Positions 52,080 through 59,720 of a stretch of 59,754 nucleotides of DNA are shown here, one piece after another. Made by a program: the position numbers and the translations under genes. Origin of the DNA: an uncultured Clostridia bacterium (lineage in GTDB: Bacteria > Bacillota > Clostridia > Oscillospirales > Acutalibacteraceae); contig CAMVLW010000009.1 of NCBI GenBank assembly GCA_947168445.1, forward strand, positions 1 to 59,754, read 5' to 3'. The notes beneath the pieces are model-generated. The model was not told the origin of the DNA. It saw nothing but the letters and a program-made list of their open reading frames with translations, and made no database searches. Numbering within the stretch: the stretch's first letter is position 1; every line of letters begins with the position of its first letter.

Positions 52080-52153
52080 TTTTCTATATTTTTTAGCATT
52101 GTCCGTTTTATGGGACAGTGCTTGGTGTAGAATAAGATAAGCAGATATGTTAA

Positions 52154-52217
52154 TTGTCAAAGTGAACCCCAAATTTTTTCGATTTTTTGCTCAGTTAGTT
52201 GAGGCTCACCTTGACAA
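52154..52217. repeat. Inverted repeat upstream of cas3, possible IS remnant
   Basis: TTGTCAAAGTGAACC (52154-52168) is inverted as GGCTCACCTTGACAA (52203-52217) with two mismatches, around a 34-bp T-rich middle. The arms look like insertion-sequence ends. The sequence TGTCAAA...TGAACC recurs at 59692 beyond the island. It could instead be a regulatory hairpin in the cas leader. Confidence 0.45.
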
Positions 52218-52293
52218 AAGTGCAGGGTATATATTTGGATATTTCCAGATAAGCATTTAAGTGAAGCAGAATATTTTATTAAGAGGTGATTTC

Positions 52294-54633
52294 ATGTCAT
52301 ACGCTGCACGCGTCTGTCCGGACGGCAGGATACAAACTGTAAAAGAACATACCGACGGCGTTTGCCAAAAAGCAGAAAAAGACGCTCTTCTATTTGGCAC
52401 AGCAGCTATGACAAAGCTGATGAGTTTGCTTCATGATATGGGAAAGAATACGGCGTACAGCAATCTCTATCAGCACACAGTAGGAGTAGGTAAACAATGG
52501 ATGAATGATAAGCCGATTCATTCGCACGCGGGAGCCAGGTTGATTGACGAGCGATATGGAATCAACAGTATGGATATAAATTCCGTGATTCTCTCTGAAT
52601 TATCCGAAACAGTTATTATGGCACATCACGGACTGTTTGATTGCTTGAGTCCCGTCGGACGGAATCATCTTCTTCGAAAAATCCAAAATCAAGATTATGA
52701 TTTTGATGAAGCAAGACAGTTATTACTTAACGAAATTGCTTCGTCTGAACAGCTCGACAGCCTGTTTATAACAGCGACCGCTGAAATGCATACTAAGTTC
52801 CACAGACTACAAAAAATCACGGTAAAAAAGAGTGAGCTTTCGTTTTATGTTTCTATGCTGTTTCGCATGCAGCTCTCAATACTTGTTAATGCCGACCACG
52901 CGGATGCAGCTGAATTTGCAACCGGAGAACCAGCTCCGTTCGACAACGGGAATACCGCACTGTGGGAAGGATGCAGTACATTTTTGGAGAAGAAGCTGTC
53001 TGAATTTGATAATACATCGGATATTCAAAACATCCGCAGCGAAATCTCCCAAAGGTTGCTTAAAAAATCGAATGAGAATAAGCGAATAGTTCGGTTGACG
53101 ATTCCGACCGGCGGCGGTAAAACGCTGAGCGGTTTACGTTATTCGGTGAATTATGCAAAATATTTCGATAAAAGGCGAATAATATATGTTGCACCGTTCA
53201 ATTCGATTCTGGAACAGAACGCTGCGGTTTTCAGGCAATTCTTACCTGATGATATAGAAATACTGGAACATTACGGCGACATGACTGATGACGATACTCG
53301 TTTCCGCTTTTTCTCAGAAAATTGGAGTGCTCCGGTGATAACAACTTCAATGGTGCAGTTTTTCAACACGTTATTTCTCGGCAAAATTTCATCTGTCAGA
53401 AGAATGCGTGGTCTGTTAAACGCTGTTATTATCATCGACGAAGTTCAGTCCGTTCCGGTGGAGTGTGTGACATTGTTTAATCTCGCTATCAATTTTCTTG
53501 CTGAGATTTGCGGTTGTACGGTGGTGCTGTGTTCCGCAACGCAACCGACGCTCTCAGAGGAAGTCATGCATCCGCTTTTGCTATCACCAAATGACGAGTT
53601 GATCGAATACAAACTTGCATATACAAAAGTCTTCAAAAGGACAAAAATTACAGATAGCCTTACGTCGGACGGTTTTACCTACGCACAAACAGCCGATTTT
53701 GTTATAAATAAAGCCGAATCAGCTAAAAGCGTGCTGTTGATAGTCAACACTAAAGCGTCGGCAAAAACGGTTTATACACTGCTAAAGGAACGTTTGCCCG
53801 GGGATGTAACGGTTGTTCATTTATCCACACAAATGTGTCCGTCACATCGCAAGTGTGTTTTGGCAAAGCTGAAAAAGCATTTGGACAACGGTGACAAAGT
53901 GGTTTGCGTTAGTACGCAGCTTATTGAAGCCGGTGTAGATATTTCATTTGAAACTGTTATCCGCTGTTTGGCAGGTCTTGATAGTATCATTCAATCTGCC
54001 GGTAGATGTAACCGCAACTGTGAAGCTGAGGTGGGAAATGTGTATGTAATCCGTATCGCTGACGAGAACATTTCACGAATCAAGGCAATAAATACCGGTG
54101 CGGCAATCACAGAGCGGCTGATGATGACAATACGCGCGAATCCGTTGCTTTTTAACGGAGATCTCACAGGTAATGAAGCCATTAACCGCTATTATCGCGA
54201 TTATTACAATGCATTCAAACATGAATTGGATTTTCCTGTCACTGTCGATGGCATTGAAACGAGCATTTTTGAACTGCTGTCCACAAATCAAAAAGCACGC
54301 AATATGGCAGATAAACCCAATCGCTGTATGAACCAAGCCTTTCAAACTGCAGGAATGGCTTTTAAGGTCATTGATGATTATGCACAGACTGTACTTGTGC
54401 CCTACGGTAAAGGAAAAGATTATATTAACATGCTGTGTGCTAACCATCTTTTGCTGCCGTCTGCTGCTCTGTTCCGTGATCTGCAACCGTTCACCATCGG
54501 TCTTTCCGACAAGCAGTGCAAGGGAAGGGTAACGCGAAATGAAGATACCGGTATTTTAATACTGAAAGAAGGTTTTTACAATGATGAATACGGTTTTGAC
54601 CCTAATGGAAATCAGGATTTTCTGTTCTTTTAG
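52294..54633 (+). CDS. cas3: CRISPR-associated nuclease-helicase Cas3 (type I-C)
   Basis: The 779-residue effector nuclease is recruited by Cascade to unwind and shred target DNA. The HD nuclease has HD at 47-48 (SLLHDMGKNT), His in HSHAGA (~76-80), HH at 111-112 and ADHADAAEF (~200). The SF2 helicase has Walker A IPTGGGKT (270-277), DEVQ (382-385), CSATQPTLS, STQLIEAGVDISFE and QSAGRCNRN. All expected catalytic residues are visible, so it appears active. The ATG at 52294 has AGAGGTG 5 nt upstream; a GTG at 52261 has no support. First cas gene, 14 bp before cas5. Confidence 0.95.
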   Translation: MSYAARVCPDGRIQTVKEHTDGVCQKAEKDALLFGTAAMTKLMSLLHDMGKNTAYSNLYQHTVGVGKQWMNDKPIHSHAGARLIDERYGINSMDINSVILSELSETVIMAHHGLFDCLSPVGRNHLLRKIQNQDYDFDEARQLLLNEIASSEQLDSLFITATAEMHTKFHRLQKITVKKSELSFYVSMLFRMQLSILVNADHADAAEFATGEPAPFDNGNTALWEGCSTFLEKKLSEFDNTSDIQNIRSEISQRLLKKSNENKRIVRLTIPTGGGKTLSGLRYSVNYAKYFDKRRIIYVAPFNSILEQNAAVFRQFLPDDIEILEHYGDMTDDDTRFRFFSENWSAPVITTSMVQFFNTLFLGKISSVRRMRGLLNAVIIIDEVQSVPVECVTLFNLAINFLAEICGCTVVLCSATQPTLSEEVMHPLLLSPNDELIEYKLAYTKVFKRTKITDSLTSDGFTYAQTADFVINKAESAKSVLLIVNTKASAKTVYTLLKERLPGDVTVVHLSTQMCPSHRKCVLAKLKKHLDNGDKVVCVSTQLIEAGVDISFETVIRCLAGLDSIIQSAGRCNRNCEAEVGNVYVIRIADENISRIKAINTGAAITERLMMTIRANPLLFNGDLTGNEAINRYYRDYYNAFKHELDFPVTVDGIETSIFELLSTNQKARNMADKPNRCMNQAFQTAGMAFKVIDDYAQTVLVPYGKGKDYINMLCANHLLLPSAALFRDLQPFTIGLSDKQCKGRVTRNEDTGILILKEGFYNDEYGFDPNGNQDFLFF

Positions 54634-54647
54634 AAAGAGGTGAGGCA

Positions 54648-55385
54648 ATGAAATACAGCAATCAATTTGAATACAAGGTCTACGGCGATTACGCACTTTT
54701 TTCCGACCCGGTCACAAGAGTAGGCGGTGAAAAGTGCACACTGCCAATACCGACCTATGCGGCATTAATCGGTGTTACAAAATCCATATATTGGAAGCCG
54801 ACGCTTCTGTACGTTATCGACGAAGTAAAAATCCTAAATCCCATACGGACTGTGTCTAAGGGAATCCGTCCCATAAAATATAACGGCGGAAACGACCTGT
54901 CAATGTACACCTACCTGCACGATGTAGCTTATGCGGTGCGCGGACACTTTATATGGAACGAAAACCATCCCGAGCTGGCGCAGGACAGAAACGAGGACAA
55001 ACACTTTCAGATTTTACAGCGTATGATAGCTCGCGGAGGAAGGCGCGACATTTTTCTCGGTACACGGGAATGTCAGGCTTATGTGGAGCCATGCCGCTTT
55101 GATGCGGAAAATAGCTTTTACTCAGACGGGGAGCTTTCCTTCGGACTGATGTATCACAGCCTGATTTATGCTGACGAGGCAATCCACGACGAAGACGTGG
55201 GCAAGCTGACAGTATGCTTTCATTCACCGGTAATGAAAAACGGAGTAATACACTTGACTCCGCCCGAGGAATGTAAGGTGAAACGGCATATCAAGCCTGC
55301 TAAGATCAAGGTGTTCGACAGCAATCAACTTATGCCTGCTGACGTGCTTTATGAGGAGGTGAAGCAGCTTGAGCTGGATGAGTGA
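54648..55385 (+). CDS. cas5c: CRISPR-associated protein Cas5c/Cas5d (type I-C)
   Basis: The 245-residue protein is the I-C Cas5, which, in the absence of Cas6, cuts the CRISPR transcript and then caps the crRNA 5' handle. The typical FEYKVYGDYALFSDPVTRVGGEKCTLPIPTYAALIG start and the IARGGRRDIFLGTRECQAYVEP block are present. It follows GAGGTGAGG closely. No cas6 is present, consistent with type I-C. Confidence 0.93.
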   Translation: MKYSNQFEYKVYGDYALFSDPVTRVGGEKCTLPIPTYAALIGVTKSIYWKPTLLYVIDEVKILNPIRTVSKGIRPIKYNGGNDLSMYTYLHDVAYAVRGHFIWNENHPELAQDRNEDKHFQILQRMIARGGRRDIFLGTRECQAYVEPCRFDAENSFYSDGELSFGLMYHSLIYADEAIHDEDVGKLTVCFHSPVMKNGVIHLTPPEECKVKRHIKPAKIKVFDSNQLMPADVLYEEVKQLELDE

Positions 55386-57240
55386 GCTAAGTAAGCTATA
55401 CGATTTGGAAACAGATATCATCGGAGGAGAATACAACGGTATCACTTTACTGCCGGTTTATCATTCAACACAAAAGGCTCAAATTGACGTCTTTTTATAC
55501 GACGACTCTTCATTTGCCTACGGCAAAGCAGTTGATGAAAACGACAGCGTGACGATTATTCCTGTAACTGAGGATTCCTCAACGCGTACCAATAGTATTT
55601 CACCACATCCTCTGTGCGATAAGCTGATTTATGTAGCCGGTGATTATTGTCAATATGTCAAAGGAGCCAAGAAGAATACTGAAGCGTTTTATGAAGCGTA
55701 TATTCTTCAATTGTCCGGTTGGGTGCAGTCTGCATTTACAGACAGATTGATTCAGACAATTTACAATTATCTGCGCCGTGGAACGCTGATTGCCGATTTA
55801 TTGCAATGCGGCGTTTTGAAAACAGAAGAAAACAGCCGTTATTTGGATGAATCCGTCAAAGTTGAAAAAATTGCTCAAAGTGACTGCTTTGTTCGGTTCA
55901 CAGTTATAAACAAAGCCGACGGCTCCGCAGAGAATGTGTGGCATAACAAACATTTATATACCTTGTATATCAACTATTATAACAGCTTAGAATCAAAAAA
56001 AGAAGTTTGTTATGTAACCGGAGAAAAGCTTCCGGTTACCTACAAGCACAGTTCAAAAATTCGCAATTCCGGTGATAAAGCAAAGCTGCTTTCCTCGAAC
56101 GACAGCGTTAATTACACCTATCGCGGCAGATTTGTAGACGATGTAGAAGCATATGCTGTCAGCCGCGAGGTATCGCAAAAAGCTCATCTTGCATTGCGCT
56201 GGCTGATTGAGCGACAGGGGACATCGGTTGATACCGCTAAATACGTGGTATGGGAAAGCGAGATGCAGCCTGTCATTGACGCTGCACAGCCGTTTGACCT
56301 TTGGGAGCTGTTTGAAGATGACGAGCCTTTGCCAAAAACCAACCGCGAATACGGCAGGGCAGTTGCAAAATACATCAAGGGTTACCGGCAAAAGCTTGAC
56401 TTTTCTTCAAAGATCATGCTAATGTGCGTAGACGCGGCAACGCCGGGCAGGCTCTCGGTTGTGCAATATCAGGAATTCGCCGCTACGGACTATTATGACA
56501 ATCTTGAGCAGTGGTATCGAGACGTTTCATGGCATACGCTCCGGATTCGTAACGGCAAGCGTTGTCACGGAATTTCAACTCCGTCTCCGTATCAGATTTC
56601 ACTGTTTGCCGGTGGAACGGAGCGTTCCGACTCCGGGAAAATCATGGCTGATGACAAACAAATGAAACTGCTTTTCCGCGAGATATATTCTTGTATGCTG
56701 CAGGGAACGGTCGTGCCAAGCCATATTCTCAAAATGCTTTATAACCGCTGCTCAAATCCTTTAAAATATGATCCTAAGCACGGTAATTGGGAAAAGTTGC
56801 TGGACATCACATGTGCCCTGTACCGAAAACACTATATTGAAAAGAACGGAGTGACCTTTAACGTGGGACTTGACAGAACATGTACCGACCGCAGTTATCT
56901 TTTTGGCAGACTGACAGCGGTAGCGGATAAAATGGAAACCGACACATTTGAAAAAGACATACGCCAGACAAACGCTAAACGCTATATGAGCGCCATGATG
57001 AACGCTCCGTTCAAAACATGGGCGTATCTGGAAGAACGTGTGTTGCCTTACACTGCGAAAATCATCAAACAGAATCCACAGTATTATGCAAGGTATGAAA
57101 AAGAGCTGGAGGAAATCCACTCGCTTTTCCAAATGGAGGATTATTCCTCCAATGAGCGGCTTAACGCCAAATTTTTCATGGGCTTCTATTGCCAAAAACA
57201 AGATTTTTATAAAAAAGCTATTTCTGAAACGGAGGAATAA
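55369..57240 (+). CDS. cas8c: CRISPR-associated protein Cas8c (type I-C large subunit)
   Basis: The 623-residue large subunit of the I-C Cascade recognises the PAM and recruits Cas3. Start choice: TTG at 55369 gives MSWMSELSKLYDLE, the usual family start, with GGAGGTG 7 nt upstream. The ATG at 55378 is too far from that site. It therefore overlaps cas5 by 17 nt. Family features include SPHPLCDKLIYVAGDY, VCYVTGEKLPVTYKHSSKIRNSGDKAKLLSSNDSVNYTYRGRF and FSSKIMLMCVDAATPGRLSVVQYQEF. Length is normal. Confidence 0.93.
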   Translation: MSWMSELSKLYDLETDIIGGEYNGITLLPVYHSTQKAQIDVFLYDDSSFAYGKAVDENDSVTIIPVTEDSSTRTNSISPHPLCDKLIYVAGDYCQYVKGAKKNTEAFYEAYILQLSGWVQSAFTDRLIQTIYNYLRRGTLIADLLQCGVLKTEENSRYLDESVKVEKIAQSDCFVRFTVINKADGSAENVWHNKHLYTLYINYYNSLESKKEVCYVTGEKLPVTYKHSSKIRNSGDKAKLLSSNDSVNYTYRGRFVDDVEAYAVSREVSQKAHLALRWLIERQGTSVDTAKYVVWESEMQPVIDAAQPFDLWELFEDDEPLPKTNREYGRAVAKYIKGYRQKLDFSSKIMLMCVDAATPGRLSVVQYQEFAATDYYDNLEQWYRDVSWHTLRIRNGKRCHGISTPSPYQISLFAGGTERSDSGKIMADDKQMKLLFREIYSCMLQGTVVPSHILKMLYNRCSNPLKYDPKHGNWEKLLDITCALYRKHYIEKNGVTFNVGLDRTCTDRSYLFGRLTAVADKMETDTFEKDIRQTNAKRYMSAMMNAPFKTWAYLEERVLPYTAKIIKQNPQYYARYEKELEEIHSLFQMEDYSSNERLNAKFFMGFYCQKQDFYKKAISETEE

Positions 57241-58091
57241 TGATGGCTGTATTGGAAAATAAAATTGATTTTGTAGGTTTTATCTCTGTCGAACATGCAA
57301 ACCCCAACGGTGATCCTCTCAATGGAAACCGTCCCCGGGATACTATCGAGGGTTTGGGAGAAATCTCAGACGTGTGTATCAAGCGAAAAATCCGCAACCG
57401 CTTGCAGGATATGGGGGAAAGTATTTTTGTTCAATCTGATGACAGGAAGGATGACGGCTGTAAGAGCTTGAAAGAAAGAATCGACAGCGACGAAGAGTTG
57501 AAAAAAATGTCCAAGGGAAAGAATACGGATGTTGATGAGTATGCGCAAAGGGTTTGCCAAAAGTGGCTTGACGTCAGGGCATTTGGTCAGGTTTTTGCTT
57601 TCAAGGGTGATGCTGTTTCCATTGGAATCCGCGGTCCTGTATCTCTGCATCCCGCGTTCAGCATTGAGCCGGTCGAGATTGAAAGTATTCAAATCACAAA
57701 GAGCGTCAACAGTGTCACGGCAGATTCCCGCTCCTCGGATACTATGGGTATGAAGCACCGCGTCAAATTCGGCGTCTACAAGCTCAAGGGCAGCATCAAC
57801 TGTCAGCTTGCCGAAAAGACCGGTTTCTCTGATGAAGACGCGGAAAAGATCAAAAACGCGCTTGCAACTCTCTTTGAAAACGACAGCTCCGCCGCGCGCC
57901 CCGATGGCAGTATGTGTGTGGAAAAGCTGTTCTGGTTCCGTCACAACTGCAAATCCGGTCAGTATTCAACCGCCAAGGTTCACCGCAGCATCAAGGCGGA
58001 AAAGCTTTGTGACAATCCGAAATCTGCCGAGGATTACCGCTTCTTCTATGACGGCAGTCTCCAAGGCCTCACTCCCGAGGAAGTTGTGTGA
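57240..58091 (+). CDS. cas7: CRISPR-associated protein Cas7 (type I-C backbone)
   Basis: The 283-residue (282 from the second ATG) backbone subunit coats the crRNA. It has ENKIDFVGFISVEHANPNGDPLNGNRPRDT at the start, GFGQVFAFKG-like and GIRGPVSLHPAFSIEPVEIESIQITKSVN blocks, and SSDTMGMKHRVKFGVYKLKGSINCQLAEKTGFSDEDAEKIKNAL. Two adjacent ATGs exist (57240, 57243); GGAGG is 7 nt before the second. Its stop overlaps the next ATG by one base (TGATG), the usual coupling to cas4, and the gene is intact. Confidence 0.94.
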   Translation: MMAVLENKIDFVGFISVEHANPNGDPLNGNRPRDTIEGLGEISDVCIKRKIRNRLQDMGESIFVQSDDRKDDGCKSLKERIDSDEELKKMSKGKNTDVDEYAQRVCQKWLDVRAFGQVFAFKGDAVSIGIRGPVSLHPAFSIEPVEIESIQITKSVNSVTADSRSSDTMGMKHRVKFGVYKLKGSINCQLAEKTGFSDEDAEKIKNALATLFENDSSAARPDGSMCVEKLFWFRHNCKSGQYSTAKVHRSIKAEKLCDNPKSAEDYRFFYDGSLQGLTPEEVV

Positions 58092-58180
58092 TGACAGACG
58101 ACAACCTGCTGGGTATTTCCGGAATTCAGCATTTTGTCTTTTGCAGTCGCCTTCCACGCGGAGGGCGTGGATTGAAATGA
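58091..58180 (+). pseudogene. cas4: Amino-terminal remnant of cas4 fused to the first CRISPR repeat
   Basis: The ATG overlaps the cas7 stop (TGATG). The reading is MTDDNLLGISGIQHFVFCSR, then it enters the CRISPR repeat as LPRGGRGLK and stops at a TGA formed by the repeat end plus the first two bases of spacer 1. Type I-C Cas4 proteins begin with the same pattern, (L/I)SGIQHFxFCxRQWALIHIE, so about 20 codons of a cas4 gene survive and the rest (some 200 codons, including the RecB-like nuclease and Fe-S cysteines) is missing. The junction is at GTCGCC, shared by the remnant (codons for S-R plus C) and the repeat start. Confidence 0.85.
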
Positions 58181-59317
58181 CGCACGGAGCAAAACAGAAA
58201 ACAAGGCGGCTGTGTCGCCCTCCACGCGGAGGGCGTGGATTGAAATGGGTCGGTCTTGCCCGAAAAGTTGAAGGGATAGGTCGCCCTCCATGCGGAGGGC
58301 GTGGATTGAAATCGCAGGAACGCCAAGCCCGGCGGCTACGCTATGTCGCCCTCCACGCGGAGGACGTGGATTGAAATGGCTTCCTTTTCGAGATGGGATG
58401 TGGCAAGACCTGTCGCCCTCCACGCGGAGGGCGTGGATTGAAATGTGCTGCCCTCAGTGTCGGTAAAAAGCGGGTTGGGTCGCCCTCCACGCGGAGGGCG
58501 TGGATTGAAATCATACTCAAATCTCAGCACAATTGCAAAGGGAATGTCGCCCTCCACGCGGAGGGAGTGGATTGAAATATGATGCCATGCCTCAGAACGC
58601 AGAGAATGCGCCGTCGCTCTCCACGCGGAGGGCGTGGATTGAAATCTGCAACTTGTGATTGCGTGTAATATGGTTGCTCGTCGCCCTCCACACGGAGGGC
58701 GTGGATTGAAATGTTATTGATTTCTTGCATTTCTGCGTCCGTGCCGTCGCCCTCCACGCGGAGGGCGTGGATTGAAATGCCTCCCCCTCTGTGTAGCCGC
58801 AGCCAAACGGGGTCGCCCTCCACGCGGAGGGCGTGGATTGAAATGTGACACTCACGCTCGACAAGGAGAAGATTGACCGGTCGCCCTCCACGCGGAGGGC
58901 GTGGATTGAAATATGACTGCATACAAAGCAGAGTTTGAAGCAGGTGGTCGCCCTCCACACGGAGGGCGTGGATTGAAATCTGAAGGGCTGCAATTGCCGA
59001 ACCGGAAGTTACTGTCGCCCTCCACACGGAGGGCGTGGATTGAAATGCAGTGGTCGCCGCTTTGGGCGATGTTGAAATATGTCGCCCTCCACGCGGAGGG
59101 CGTGGATTGAAATGCAGTCCTCAAAGATACCCACCGCAGCGCAAAAGGGTCGCCCTCCACACGGAGGGCGTGGATTGAAATAACGGCAAGAAGTCGCCGC
59201 AGGGCGCAGAAGAAAAGGTCGCCCTCCACGCGGAGGGCGTGGATTGAAATTGCTGAGATTGGTTTCCTCGGAAATGGTTTTCATGTCGCCCTCCACGCAG
59301 AGGGCGTGGATTGAAAT
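58146..59317 (+). CRISPR. Type I-C CRISPR array, 18 repeats, 17 spacers
   Basis: The 33-bp repeat runs GTCGCCCTCC, ACGC, GGAGGGC, GTGGATTGAAAT, with a 7-bp internal stem GCCCTCC/GGAGGGC, as in type I-C. Repeats start at 58146, 58214, 58280, 58345, 58412, 58479, 58546, 58613, 58680, 58746, 58812, 58880, 58947, 59014, 59081, 59149, 59218 and 59285. Spacers are 32-36 bp, all different. Variants: T at position 7 in the first; loop ACAC in the 9th, 13th, 14th and 16th; single changes in the 3rd, 4th, 7th and 8th; stem base changed in the last. The ATTGAAAT end and the degenerate last repeat place the leader side at the cas genes. There is no leader: the first repeat is fused to the cas4 remnant. 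Confidence 0.98.
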
Positions 59318-59337
59318 GGTGAAATTGATTGGCGAGA

Positions 59338-59598
59338 CCGACCAATACTAAAGAGTGACTTTCGGGTCGCTCTTTTTTCTTTATATTTATTTAGATTGCT
59401 CTAAAATGGCTTAAACACCGGGGTTTCAGCACCTTTCAAAATCAATCTAAATCAATCTAACGAAATAGAAATCAATCTAAATTGCTCCCAGATTTATCAA
59501 AATGACGAAGTGCTAAAGACATTTAGAACATCAATATCTATCAAAAGATGTACGTTTTTCTTTTCTCTCCCCTCTGCTTACCGCAGAGGGCTTTTGTT
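59338..59598. repeat. Right flanking direct repeat of the CRISPR island (attR-like)
   Basis: After the last repeat and about 20 bp, CCGACCAATA (59338-59347) repeats the tRNA-Pro 3' end. It is followed by a hairpin AGAGTGAC/GTCGCTCT (59352-59373) with a T-run, TTAGATTGCTC, AAATGGCTTAAACACCGG, AATCAATCTAA direct repeats, GCTAAAGACATTTAGAACATCAATATC and a hairpin CCCTCTGC/GCAGAGGG (59570-59590) with CTTTTG. Order and spacing match 51575-51900, diverged and without the C-rich tract. The two hairpins would end transcription of the array. No gene is seen. Confidence 0.75.
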
Positions 59599-59691
59599 TA
59601 GGGGCGGGATGACACAATACAAGGATTAGGTAATTCTTGAAACAAACACAAGTGAACATTCAGAGCGCAGAATACAGGACATAAAAAGGGC

Positions 59692-59720
59692 TGTCAAACT
59701 TTGAACCGCACCCCGTCAAG
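59692..59720. other. Possible insertion-sequence end at the right edge
   Basis: TGTCAAACTTTGAACCGCAC followed by CCCGTCAAG resembles termini of IS3-family elements and the TGTCAAAGTGAACC arm at 52155. The window ends 34 bp later, so no transposase can be seen. Between 59599 and 59691 I recognise nothing. Confidence 0.3.

Noticed and set aside
51585-52293. An integrase gene next to tRNA-Pro
   Set aside because: No frame of useful length with recombinase motifs is present on either strand between the tRNA and cas3, nor at the right flank. Only the attachment-like repeats remain.
58179-59284. Self-targeting spacers against genes of this window
   Set aside because: By eye I found no spacer matching the rest of the window; a computed search of both strands of the whole genome would be needed to settle it.
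58146-59317. Long open frames on the minus strand of the CRISPR array with repeated peptides such as ISIHALRVEGD and FQSTPSAWRAT
   Set aside because: They are translations of the CRISPR repeat in different frames, a well-known annotation artefact. The 33-bp repeat with unique spacers explains them fully.
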